DNA from: Agarophyton chilense
Taxonomy: Eukaryota > Rhodophyta > Florideophyceae > Gracilariales > Gracilariaceae
Assembly: GCA_030374765.1 (NCBI GenBank)
Contig: JARGXX010000095.1
Location: 868,001-932,000 of the forward strand
DNA: 64,000 bases
Direction of reading: 5' to 3'
In this document: positions 23,713 to 34,475 of the stretch, piece by piece
How the letters are laid out: each line of letters opens with the position of its first letter
Position numbering within the stretch: the stretch's first letter is position 1
Program-made: the position numbers and the translations under genes
Notes under the pieces: model-generated
What the model saw: only the letters and a program-made list of their open reading frames with translations
Told to the model about the DNA's origin: nothing
Database searches by the model: none

Positions 23713-25697
23713 GACGAACCCTCTCTTCAGTATCGTTCCCTGATCAGTATTCCGTAAATTGCCTTTTGTTCTCCGCGCTTTGATCTTTGCTTTCCAACTG
23801 AAACTGAACGATCAGACAAGCTGTCTCCAAAGGTTGGAAAAGCACGCCCCACTAGAAGAAGTTATCCAGTATAATGCATTCCCAGCAGATTAGTTCAAGT
23901 TTCCAATCGTTTCCCTATTAGTTCTCTGTTTGACAAACGCCAGCCCCGATCAAAGTCCACAATGCCTCGGATAACACATTTATTTTTGTGGCCATCCGGA
24001 TGGTTTACACCCCTCTAAGCAAGGCCGACCTAGACGCCTTGAACAAGCCGGTGTAACATCTTCATCATAGCCCCGAGGCAGCACTCGAGGGGCGTAAGGC
24101 CATAGAGAGGCTGTACGTCTAGGTGTTGCGGCGCGACCAGGCGACGCGAGAAGGTAGAAAAAAGAGTTAACCAAGGCGATGGCTACAATATAGGTCACTA
24201 TTTTCATCCTTCTTGTCCCCTCGACTGATGGACCAAGACCACTGCTGGCGGATGCACACTCTATTTCGTCCGTGCAAACTACGGCGCACACTGTGATGTG
24301 CAGTTTATAAAACACGTATCATCGACTGTGCCATCTCCCTGCACGAGATGCACGGACGTCAACAAATGGCCCTACAATTCGTGGTAAAAATCACACTAGA
24401 GAACATTTACATAAGATAGACACAAAATGGTATCTTTAGCCATTTGATTTTGTAGATTAATCTAGTAGGTGTTGAATTAGAATAATTTAGCTCAATTGGC
24501 GCGGTAAAGACCCACATCAAGTTCCGAGCCACTTTAAAAGAGCTCAGAACAATATTATTTCTTCTCTTGTTCGACAACCATCGAACAAAACCTTCAACTT
24601 CTTAATCAATGCCTTCTTCATCAACATCACCGTCTTTCTTGTCCGTCTTGACCCGATTTCAAGTTTTACAACGTCCACGCCGATTCTGCCGCGCGGCATA
24701 ATTTTACTCTGTCTACATCAACTTTTCAATATCTTCTTCACGTACACCGAATCGCACTTTTCACAACGCACAGTAATAAGATCACTATTTGACAAGAAAG
24801 GTTTTAAATAGCTGCAATGCCGATCTCATTGCTTTCTTGATCAAAATCCAAGAAAATGTAAACCGCAAGTGTTATCATACGGAGCAGGCGGGCGTGTTAT
24901 GGCGCGGTCGACCTGTAATTTCAGTATGAAGCGCGTGGATGGCAACGAGAGCGCGAGGATGGTAGCGCGCGGTAGCGCCATCATCCGTTTAGCTAGTAGT
25001 GGGATTCTGTGTGGTGGTGATTTATGTTTGTGTGTCGTGCGCCGTGTGTGATGTGCACGAGGAATTACGTTCATTTTTGTACTTTGACGCGGAAAAGTTT
25101 ATAAAAGGGGACTTGATGCCCCCCGGATAGCGTTCGGGAGGGAACACGTGTGGAGAGTCTGAGTCTAAAAGGTAGTCTACGGTGTAATAGAGCACTACAA
25201 AAGTGCGTTTTGCACCGTTCAAAAGGCACTTTGATTCTCAGACTTCTATTTCAAAAAGCCCCCGAAACGGTGGCTAATCGAAAGCACAACTGTAACCAAT
25301 TCGATTCCGGATTCAATTGGATATTCTCAGTGATCTCCAATTGTGCTTGCAGCATGCAGCGAAGGCACTGCCTTGACAAGCATGAACCGAAAGGTTCAAC
25401 AACAGCCAATATGCAGTTTATAGAGGCAATCAGAGGCGTACAACGCAGAACCATACGACCGTCGACTCTCCCCTTTTGCAGGGACGCTCCCCTGTTTTCT
25501 TTTACCTACTTTCCCACGCATTTCGCCGACCTACCCACTCCACAAATCTTCAAATGTGCAACACCGTCACATCTCCCTCGTCAAGCCTTTCAAATCTTTC
25601 AAGTCCTCTTTGTCTACAGAAACCTTTTTTCGCGCGACGAAACGCGCCAAAACAAAGACTACCAGCAACCAAGTGACTTTGGCTATTTCATAGCCTC
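23713..25697. other. No gene recognised
   Basis: No convincing coding sequence. A TATA-like TTTATAAAAGGGG at about 25096-25108 resembles a polymerase II core promoter and may belong to an old LTR. The copia LTR probably lies here but no repeat partner was found. Confidence 0.4.
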
Positions 25698-27226
25698 TTG
25701 TTGCCATTGCGAATGGCACACATACACGAAGATGAAGCGCATCCGCTCTCCTCACATTGGGAAAGCGTTTGCAGGGATTCCGATATGCATAAAGTACATG
25801 TTTTTCTTTGTAGTCAGTCGGTGCAGAGTCTCAAGAAAATGTTCGAGTTTTGGGGTGTGGGCGCTCAATTCAAAGTTTCTGGAACATCCCAAGCAGTTCT
25901 TATAGCTCGAATGGTCACGTTTACCTACAAAACCTGCATTGAGGATAAGCTCTCTACAGTTGAAGACATTATGGGAGGAAGCAATTGGGAGTACCCTCAA
26001 TTTCTGAAGAGATGGCTGCTTGTGTTCATTAATCAGCCCATTCCGTGCATGCCGGCGTTGAGTAGTATTGCGCACAGAACAAGTTCAGATGCGGCAGAGA
26101 AGGTGAAATGAGATCTCGAACTGTGTGGATGAGGGAAGAGTACACTCAGTCAACGATCAAAGCGAAAACTCAGCCCTTCCAATTCTCCAGCTGGAAAGCG
26201 GAGCAAATCGTCGTAGTCAACCATCGTTGATCTCACTTCTAACGATGCAAAGAAAAACCCCGCTCTGCCTAGCAAGCCGAAACAAAAGCCATTTACGCTC
26301 TCTGAGTTTGCACGTTTGGTTCTTCTCATACGCGATTACCCCGATTGCAGGTCTGCCTTTCTTAAAGCATCCCAGACTCTCTCCAAGCGCTCTGATATGG
26401 ATATGAAGTTGAAACCTTCCGACAAGTGGGTGAACATCATTGAATGGAGATACAATGATGCATCTCTACGACCCCGACAGGCATTGGAATATTCATTTGA
26501 CGAGCCCATTACTCCGTAAGAGCCTCCAATTGGCTTTCGTCCCGGAGCCTATTTGCGGGCAGTCTGGAACGGCTTTTGAAGTCTTTCGTCATTGCCAATA
26601 TCGAATTTCAAGATGACCGGCCAGAACAATCCAAATTTTAAAGAGTTCATGGACAGTGAAGATGGTAAGCGATGAAACAAGTACAGCGATAGACAAAAAA
26701 AGAGAATTATAATCGGGGCTACTATTCTGGGTCTCGGTACGCCCAATGAAGACGAAGCTATCTTGTGCTCCTCCACAAGGTCCATAGAATACGCGTGTAG
26801 CATTGGTCACGAAGGTCGAACAGGTCAATTTGATCCAGTTGGGAACGGGTCCCGCGCTGCAAATTCAGGTACTAGATATCAGTCACGAAAACGATCGTCT
26901 GGGGAATTCGAAGATGCTGGTCTTAAATTCTTTGAATCAGTTACCAGCTACTTCAAGGCCGACGAAAAAGAAAAGGACTTAAGGAAGGCTGACAAAACAA
27001 GAGCTGCTGCTGAGAGATCCACTTCTTCAGTGACCTAGTTCCTGAATCGAAGGAAACTGTTGGAAGAGATTGCTGTGGCGTAGGATAGATTGAAGGCAGG
27101 AAAGCACACGAAAAGTTGGAAGAAGCAAATTGAAATGCTTACAAGAGCTCTTGGTGAACTAGATCAGGATGCTCCTTCATTAGCGTATACTAGCTTGCCT
27201 TTTGATTTTCGCTTTACTTCTGATTG
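25698..27226 (+). pseudogene. Broken unidentified gene, plus strand
   Basis: Reading the plus strand gives protein-like stretches in changing frames. A 137-codon block at 25698-26111 is one. A second has KPFTLSEFARLVLLIRDYPD, then CRSAFLKASQTLSKR and KWVNIIEWRYND (26.28-26.46 kb). A third has SRKRSSGEFEDAGLKFFESV and a helical tail HTKSWKKQIEMLTRALGEL ending at about 27226. The pattern (helical possibly DNA-binding centre, Lys-rich coiled-coil end) resembles a nuclear protein or a Harbinger-associated Myb-like protein, but I cannot name it. Stops and shifts make it a pseudogene. Confidence 0.35.
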
Positions 27227-28102
27227 ATGCTTCCTCTGCTTGTTAAGTACTTTATTTGCGTTTCTAGGTTCCCGCCCGTGGACAGGTACGACAATCACTT
27301 GAATGCCAGTACCATCAGAGATAGATACGCAGGCAGAAGTAGAAGGATGGCCTCAGAAGCACCGGCATAATTGACTGTTAAAAAAGACCCATTTCAAATC
27401 CCTTCCACAGGGCTATAGTTTGCTCAACAAGGCCTCCCACCCGTGCTCTGATGAACCTCTATTTCTCGAATGAAGCAAGTGCCTCCAAAATATTTGCTCA
27501 TCGCCCGCCATGCACAGTGCATAAACACGGTGAAGCTCTTACCGCTAAGGTGCTCTTTTGTGGTGGTGGATAAGGAACGATTAGAAGCACGATCTTGAGC
27601 TTCTCTCTCTGCAGACTCGGATGTTGGGGACGAGCTGCAAGTTGTTTCAGCACTTGATCGCTGAAGAATTGCCCGAATGATAGAATTCTTTCGAAGTGCA
27701 AATGCTGGAAAACAGAAAAAAAGGCGTGATGTTTTAAACGCATTCAGAGGGAAAAAGCACTTCATGCCGTTTCGATGACCAGATCTGCCGGATGAGCTCA
27801 CATCTGTGTTGTTTTCCACTCGATAATCCCCGAAATGGCCATTTGAATGAAGCTGCAGGACCAAAGAGAGCTACCCTTCGGTACATAGACCCCTGCTAGC
27901 ACTGGGTAACATTTGTGAGCGCAACATTCTCGACTATAAGTAACAGTGAATGACTTGAGTATGATTGGGATTGGGTTTCGCATCAAGGTTGATTGAATTG
28001 CTCAAAACAAGAGCCCCCTGAGGGAGTCAGGTACCCCTCAGTAACTCTTTGTTCTCTGGCACCACTGCTTGACGAAACCATGCTTCCCAACATGGCGGCT
28101 AG
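27227..28102. other. No identifiable gene; one unexplained minus-strand ORF
   Basis: A 146-codon minus-strand ORF (27424-27864) rich in Ser and Arg has no motif I recognise. The rest is non-coding by inspection. Confidence 0.35.
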
Positions 28103-28946
28103 TTAGCGATCATCAACGCCCCACTTGCCGAGAATCTCTGCAATGTGCTTTTCGTCCGTATCAATGACCAACAAACGAGCCAGCCATCGCACACCATGTG
28201 CATAAACAAGGATACTTTCGCTCTTGGTTTGAACCTCATCAAATTTACGTAGTGCGATCATGATTGAACAATCCTTGGCGGCAGCAGCCTGCAAAAATCC
28301 GGCAAACTGTTGAACTGCAGCTGAAACAGGCAAGTTGCGTGCGGCTTTTGCAGCATTGGCATATTCTGCAGCGCAATGTTACTTATTTGCTTGCTCAGAA
28401 GTTCTTTATGTGATCTGGTCGAGTTCTGTGATTGACTGAAAGCTCTATACGGCGCGACGCACTTGTTTTGTGGCTTGTTGCTCACTGACACGACGGATCA
28501 AATGCCTCATTATGATTTAGGCACCAACGCTGTCAATAAGATCGGCTGCTTGAATGGAGAGAGACGATGAGTGGGTCTCAGCGGAGTGGCTCGTTGCGAG
28601 AGCTGTTTGATGTAGACGGGAGTTAAACTGACAGTTTGATTGGGAAGAAGATATGGGGTGAGATAGCGGCGAAAGAGAGCCTCTGAGAAGGTTGAGACGG
28701 GTTGCAGGGGAGCGCTGGGGTGATTCTTGAGCGCATAGAGCACGAGCACTTGCGGCGAATCGGCGGGGTCGTTGGAGAGGATGATTTCCTGGGCGCATTC
28801 AATGCGATACTTCCACTGGTTCGGTGGGGACAGCGTGGGAGGGAGCTGCGGGAAGTTGCGACTCCTGGAGGATGCAGTTAGGCAGTCTGCGCTAACAGCC
28901 GGGCAGAAACACGGAAGCGGAAGCGGAAACGGAATCTTAAGCAAAT
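28103..28946 (-). pseudogene. Probable inositol-pentakisphosphate 2-kinase pseudogene
   Basis: The N-terminal block (about 28860-28510) has NQWKYRIECAQEIILSN, then STFSEALFRRYLTPYLLPNQ. This resembles the WxYRGEGA start and the early helix of the IPK1/IPPK kinase family. The C-terminal block (28333-28103) has AAAAKDCSIMIALRKFDEV, then RWLARLLVIDTDEKHIAEIL. This matches the AKDCSIM motif and the VxDxDxK strand of the family. Intact enzymes add the 2-phosphate to make phytate. The two blocks lie far closer than in the family, so the EIKPK substrate region is missing. Several stops (TAG, TGA, TAA) lie between them at 28.38-28.46 kb. Identification rests on motif memory. Confidence 0.5.
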
Positions 28947-29261
28947 GAATGGGACTTGCAGAAATGGGAGGCGAAATCATGGAAGCAGTGCGATTGTCGT
29001 ATGTAAACAAAGATGCAGCAAGGAGACTAAAACGAAGCAGGCTCTTCGGCAGGATTATATGTATTAGGTTCAGACAAAGAATTCGTTGGTGTCCTGCTTT
29101 TGACAGCGGGAGCGGGAAAACCCCAACCGTGAATCTGCGTCGGCTAGATACAAGTCTTGGCGATTGCGTTGCGACAAAAGACTGAAACTTTGTTCTCTTC
29201 GTGAAGGAGTTTTTAATGCATTGGAAGGAGAAACATGCGGTGAGTTGGCGACGGCTTTCTG

Positions 29262-29591
29262 TTACAGTGGAGCGGAATGATTGGAGGTAGACTCGGTGAT
29301 GGTGATTTCAGAGTCAGACCCATCGCTTTCCTTATCAATGGCAAACTGAGCATCTCCAACACCATCCAACAACGATTGCATGAACGGATAATACTGCAAC
29401 GCAGGTTCAAAGGTGCTCTTTGCGCGAGCCCGATGCGCATTGTGCAGTTGTACAGTACCAAACGTGTACCACGCACGCTCCGAGTTGAGAGGCAGTTGCA
29501 CTGCAGCTGTAGGCTTCCCCATTAGCGGCGTTGAATGATTGCAATCGATCGGTTTGAATGGCTTGCAAAAGATGACCTTCGCTTCGTACAA
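29262..29591 (-). pseudogene. TPR-like gene fragment
   Basis: The frame carries a repeat-like segment SERAWYTFGTVQLHNAHRAR, then AKSTFEPALQYYP, followed by an acidic tail KESDGSDSE. The spacing of aromatic and small residues fits one tetratricopeptide repeat at a protein C-terminus. An upstream frame (29.6-29.75 kb) may hold further repeat-like sequence. I cannot name the parent protein. It is a fragment, on the same strand as the pseudogenes on either side. Confidence 0.3.
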
Positions 29592-29639
29592 CGAGCGCGT
29601 GCAGTAGCAGAGCGTCGGCAGGCGCGGGTTAAGCGTCTA

Positions 29640-30220
29640 CCTCGAGCGAGTAAGGCTGAACGACGCGCGAATGCTGTGCCATTTGATGCGCGTCGGCGTG
29701 CATTCTGTCCATTTCCAGATGCGCTCTCGTCCTTCCGCGGAGGACGCCTCCACGCTGCCGAGTATTCTCTCCCGGAGTCGTCTACATACAGCGCCTCCAC
29801 GATTTGCAGACGCAGATAGTTCACGTCCTACCCCATCTTTGGCACCGGCTTGCCGATGAACACAGTGATTTCGCCCGCCAGGCCGTTCTTCACGCTGCGC
29901 GTCAAAACGAAACAGCTGCGCGTCAGCTTTCTGGCAATCGGAAGGTAGTCGCTTTCCTTGCTGCAGTTCAGACCCCAACCCTGCCCGTGCAGTGCGGCGT
30001 ACGCAAGTGTCGCTGGAAAGAAACATGGCAAATGATCTATGTGCTCTCGAAACGTTGACGGTCGATCACGTCTCCTTTCGCCAATGTACAGGTTGTGTGC
30101 ATTGTTTCTGCTCAACATGTGCATGATCGCTTGCACAGAGCGCTCAAACAACGAACAAAGCGCAGAGTCATGTCGACCCCACATGACCCAATTCTTGACA
30201 AGCATCTCGTACAATGAGTC
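29640..30220 (-). pseudogene. GH47 alpha-1,2-mannosidase, 3' half
   Basis: The minus-strand frame from 30220 reads DSLYEMLVKNWVMWGRHD, then EHIDHLPCFFPATLAYAALH, then ARKLTRSCFVL and NYLRLQIVEALYV. These correspond to the DSYYEYLLKQW, MDHLxCFLPGTLALG, ARxLMxTCY and LRPExVESLxY blocks of class I processing mannosidases. A TAG (29828-29830) sits inside the frame before NYLR, and sense is lost by frameshift soon after. The C-terminal FNTEAHP block was not found. The gene continues upstream at 55833, beyond the inserted elements; the first bases here are the GAGTC target duplication. Confidence 0.82.
30216..30220. other. Left target-site duplication (GAGTC)
   Basis: GAGTC directly precedes the LTR start TGTAG. 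The same five bases follow the far LTR end at 55833-55837. Confidence 0.88.
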
Positions 30221-30886
30221 TGTAGTATCCGCTCTAACGGAAAGAGCAGGCACCTGCGACAGCGTTCAGACTGCCGCTGGGTCGCTTGCGGCGAAGGAAA
30301 AGGGGTGGTAGAGCTACAACACCAGCGAGCTGGAAGTGGAGTGTAAGGCCACTACTCGCCAGCGAGGGTGAACAGTGCAACTGTAAAACGTTGATGGGAC
30401 GTAGGTACGAGACGGCTCGTGAAGTGGTTGGGGGCTGACTATCTATTATAGCTCGTCCGGATCTCCGGTTAAGGAATCCTAAGCGAGGAACAGAATAGTC
30501 ATGATGCCCATGTTGTAACCTTTACTTGGAGTCAGCGCTCACCTCTGGTACACTATGTACTGTGTGCCGGGGTGAGTGCCCAAATAATATGTAAATAATA
30601 CCCAGTGGTCAGCCACTTAGCCAAACCACTGTATGGGTATGGTCCCTAATGGACGTCTAGCTACAAAGGGTAGTAAAACCAGCCACGTGGATCTCCACTA
30701 CATGCGCCGTTGCAAGCCAGTCCACTCGTGATACCACGTGTTCCACTAATGTACCCTGCCTTCTGGCATCCTACGCGGTGTGTTGTTTCATATCAAAAGT
30801 TTGATGACATCACTCACTTATGAGTTCCAACCGCGACTTCGCGAAAAATCATCCTATCGGACTCCCCGACATAATAGAATACTACA
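30221..30886 (-). repeat. 3' LTR, intact copy, 666 bp
   Basis: TGTAG to CTACA. It matches 38991-39327 over its first half and 55504-55832 over its second half. It serves as the empty-site reference for the transposon insertion at its position 30557-30560. Confidence 0.92.
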
Positions 30887-30899
30887 TACCCCCCTCGTT
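30887..30899 (-). other. Polypurine tract
   Basis: On the minus strand AACGAGGGGGGTA abuts the 3' LTR, which confirms element orientation and LTR edge. Confidence 0.8.
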
Positions 30900-30910
30900 A
30901 AGCGCGAACC

Positions 30911-31453
30911 ATGGGGGACGCAAGAAGCGTTTATACGCAGTCGGACTGGTGTTCCGGGTTCTCATCGTCATCACGAAATCCTCGCCGCCCGACGAACTCT
31001 TACAGTTCTCAACAGCATTCTGTTCCGCACCGCTCTTCAGCTCGATCCCTCGCGATGGATCCGAACGCCGGGTCCAACCCGTTTCAGCCCTCCTCTGATG
31101 ATGTGCCTTCTGGGGCTCATTCCAACAATGCTGGTTATGCGTCGCAGCCTACTGCTCAACTCGGTCCATACCGTTCGTTCCCCACACCGTACACCGGATT
31201 CCGGTCGTTACCGTTACCTCAGCCAACCGTGGCTCCGATGACAAACGCGGCTTACGTCGATCAATCCGCAGCGGCTGGAGTTGCTCAAGAGAACCTTCAT
31301 GGTTTTTCCCAACAACCGAGTGCAGTGCCGGTCGAAGATCCAGGCTTGGAGCCGCTGAAGCAGTTCCTCTTAGATGCGGGCTTTCCCGTGGACCAAGTTG
31401 AGGGTGATCGCGCACAGCTTCTTGCGAACCTGCGTGCTCGCACGTCTCTTTGA
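30911..31453 (+). CDS. Antisense ORF between chromodomain and 3' LTR
   Basis: An open 180-codon ORF opposite to gag-pol; its first ATG lies 25 bases inside the element from the 3' LTR. The protein is rich in Ser, Pro, Gln and Asn over residues 1-140, as in disordered proteins. It ends in a short helical segment with EPLKQFLLDAGFPVDQVEGD. A second ATG (MDPNAGSNPF) at about 31058 could be the start. It has no recognisable domain. Its place and orientation parallel the larger antisense ORF of the other chromovirus at 15-17 kb, though I see no sequence similarity. Unlike gag-pol it has no stops. Confidence 0.4.
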   Translation: MGDARSVYTQSDWCSGFSSSSRNPRRPTNSYSSQQHSVPHRSSARSLAMDPNAGSNPFQPSSDDVPSGAHSNNAGYASQPTAQLGPYRSFPTPYTGFRSLPLPQPTVAPMTNAAYVDQSAAAGVAQENLHGFSQQPSAVPVEDPGLEPLKQFLLDAGFPVDQVEGDRAQLLANLRARTSL

Positions 31454-31565
31454 TGATCCTAGAAAAGACTCCTAGTCAACACCCTTGCGGTGGTATCTTG
31501 ATACCAATAAAACTCTGGTGACTTCGTGTCTTCACGTTCCCTTCTTATCTTCTGGTCTTCATCTC

Positions 31566-31700
31566 TTCTCGCTTCTCGAGTTCTTAACTTCTTCTTCTCG
31601 CTTCTCGAGTTTCATACTTCCCTTCTCGCTTCTCGAGTTCTTCAATCTTCTCTTCTCGCTTCTCGAGTTCTTCAATCCTTCTTTTCGCTTCTCGAGTTCG
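31566..31700. repeat. Imperfect tandem repeat, five copies of an 18-mer
   Basis: TTCTCGCTTCTCGAGTTC (last copy one base different) occurs five times at roughly 20-35 base spacing in the non-coding part before the 3' end of the chromovirus. Each unit contains CTCGAG. Confidence 0.85.
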
Positions 31701-31812
31701 TCATAGTTGATAATCAGTAAATGTCCTTTGCTTGCGTGTCTTCACGTTTCCTCTTCATGATTTCTTGTTTTCTTCTCTCCTTTCGAGTTTTTACTACCTT
31801 TGTAGTCCATAC

Positions 31813-32508
31813 TTAGAAATCGGATGTGCCCATAAGCCCGACTATCGAGGAGTTGATCTCCCTGAGGAGTGGTAGTCGCATGCGTCGATGATATCGCACG
31901 AGTTGCGAACGGCTGATATGAGCTATAGGTTCCCACGTATCCGCTTCCGGAGGAAAACCGTACCAATGGACTCGATACAGTAATTCTCTGGTATCTTCAT
32001 GCTCGCCATGTTCACATATGCGATCCATAATATATTCCTCGGCGTTTCCCAATGCTTTCGCTGTTGGCGCGACATTCCTCTTAATAGGTTTGAAATGCAT
32101 TAGGGCTGACCCAAGCGTCTCTGTGTTAGCAGTCTCAGCGTCGCCAAGCGTTCGCTCGTCGACTAACTGTCGTTCTGCCCGCAGGGGCAGTGTACTCATT
32201 CCTTGAGAAGCTTTCACAGATAAAGAGCTATCCTGTTTTCCAGGTTCCATAGAAGCGTACTTCTCGCTACTTCTCAATTCCATTCGTGGATGAACTTCCT
32301 TCGGTTTATCCGATTCTGACCGCTTTTGTGTGGACGATGGTGCTTGCACCACGACAGGAGGCGATACCTCTTCTTCTTCCTGCCCACGAGGGATGGGAAC
32401 CGATATCGGAGGAACAGCGAGTGGCGCTTCACCTAACGGTTCATCCTGAAGCGGCAAAGGCGCGTTTTCGCGTGCACTCGTTTCCAAGTCCTTGGGGCCA
32501 AATTCCAA
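31813..32508 (-). pseudogene. Integrase C-terminus with chromodomain
   Basis: The 231-codon block ends with EEYIMDRICEHGEHEDTREL, then LYRVHWYGFPPEADTWEPIA, a clear chromodomain. Upstream it is Ser/Pro/Glu-rich linker. It is in frame with the integrase core but separated from it by stops near 32.5-32.7 kb. Confidence 0.85.
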
Positions 32509-32706
32509 TACATCTTTCCTGCTTTCTGGTTACATTTCTGTACTTCCGGGTGTGCGCGTGCCACGGGGCATATCCCGATATTTGGAAAGCTGTCCGTTAT
32601 TGGCGTACGCAACCGCCGGGGGTGGGAGATCAGGAGCTTTCTCCTCCGCACGATCCCTTGGTGGCGGTTCACTCTCCCCAGAGTCACTTGGGCTTTTGCC
32701 TTGACG

Positions 32707-34338
32707 TTACGTCGCACTTGCCTCCTTAGTTCTACCAAGTACCTGGACTTCCACTTGCGGGTCAGGCGCGACTTCAACGCGATCGCGCGATACACGTTCA
32801 ACGTCCTCACCTGTCTTGATGACCACTGTGTCTTCATCAAGGTCCACCACTTTGAAGGGTCCAGCCGCTATCGGCAACAACTTATGACGAGATTCTTCTT
32901 GTTTGTCCGGTCTTTCAACTCGCACGAAGAAGTGACCTTCTACTCGGATTGCCGGATTTCCTCTTCGCCTTCTGGCGTCATAGTTTCGCTCATAGCGAGC
33001 TTTCGTCTTTGATAACTCTTTAGCGGCTTCTTCCGCTCTGGCCTTCGGGTCATTCCTCCATTTCAGATGGTACTGAGCCGGGGTCGGCGCGTCCAATTCT
33101 GTCTCGTCGTCGAGCACAACCGGTAAAGCCGGAGGGTTACGTGAGCGCACGAGGTCGAAAGGTGCCGTCTTTGTAGAGGTATGCACTTGCGTATTGTACG
33201 CGTAGCACAGAGTATCAGTAAACATGTCCCATTCTTTCGGGTGGTCCGCGATGTAGTGTCGTAATGCTGCTCTCAGCGTGCCGTTGAAACGCTCCACCTG
33301 ACCGTTTCATTGCGGATGATAGGTCGTGGTAAACACATTTCGATTGCCCATAATGCGGCAAACATTCTGAAAGAACTTTGCAACGAATTGCTTCCCATTA
33401 TCTGATAACGGAACTTTTGGTGGTCCGTATATAAATACCCAGTGTTTGATAAACGCCTGTGCGATTACGGTTGCGGTTATCCGCATCAACGGCACAGTCC
33501 GCACTAGCTTCGAGAAGAGGTCGGTGATTACCAATATGTAAGGATAACCTCGCCTTGATCGAATCAATTCGCCTAGGATGTCAATACTGACGTATTGTAA
33601 AGGCGCTTTCGCCTGGAAAAACGTCATCGGTTTCCGCTTCCTGTAAAGCTTCACGCGATTCTTCGCACATGTTGTACACAACCTCACTGTATCATGGCAC
33701 TCCATTGCCAAAGTAGGCCAGTAAAAATCTCTTCTTAGAGTCATGAACAACATCGTTCCTCCTGGATGACCAGACAGCCTGCTGTAGTGTGCCAGATGGA
33801 GTACTCGACTCTTCAAGACGAGTGGAATCACGATTTGATCATGCTTTTCGACATGTCTTAACAATATTCCTCGTGAATCGAGTGAAAAGGGGAGCTCTTC
33901 CCCCCCGTTAAGACGAGAGCGTATCGACGCACAAAACGTATCGGCGTGTTGCTCATTGAGGAGCTCAGTGCACGAGATTCGCTCGAGTTGAAATGAAGGG
34001 TCAGTGTCTGCTAATGCAAGCAACGGGTCTGCATCCGAATAATCATCAAGGGTCTCTTGCTGTTCTTCTTCAAAAGATGGTGAATGGGTCTCCATGTAGA
34101 AGCAAGGTATCTCTTCATCTATTTCGCCTTGGGTTTCGCCCAGTGTTTTGAGTCGCGATAGCGCGTCAGCTTGGACATTGGCCAATCCCTTCTTATAATT
34201 CACTTCGAAATCGAATTCAGAAAGGCGTAAGCGCCATCGTGTGAGACGACCAGACGGGTCTGTAATGGACAGAAACCATCGTAGAGACGAATGATCCGTG
34301 TTGACGGTAAAACGTTCTCCTTGGAGATACGGTCGCAA
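32707..34338 (-). pseudogene. RNase H and integrase, one in-frame stop
   Basis: Block 34338-33307 starts with the RNase H end (FTVNTDHSSLRWFLS, ANVQADALSRL). It continues with the integrase zinc finger (HYSRLSGHPG ending CTTCAKNR, an HHCC arrangement) and the core strands DILGELIRSRRG and LSDNGKQFVAKFFQ. A TAA follows HPQ at 33304-33306. The same frame then goes on NGQVERFNGTLRAALRHYIA with the catalytic Glu. One reversion would restore the core, so this is a recent lesion. Confidence 0.85.
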
Positions 34339-34475
34339 TGTGGTTAGAGCCCAAACAACTGCAAGGCATTCCTTTTCTGAAACTGAATACTTCTTCTCAG
34401 CTGCGTTCAGCGATCTTGACCAGTAACCAATGGGTTTGCGTTCACCATCAGGGTGTGTTTGAAAAAGGGCACACC

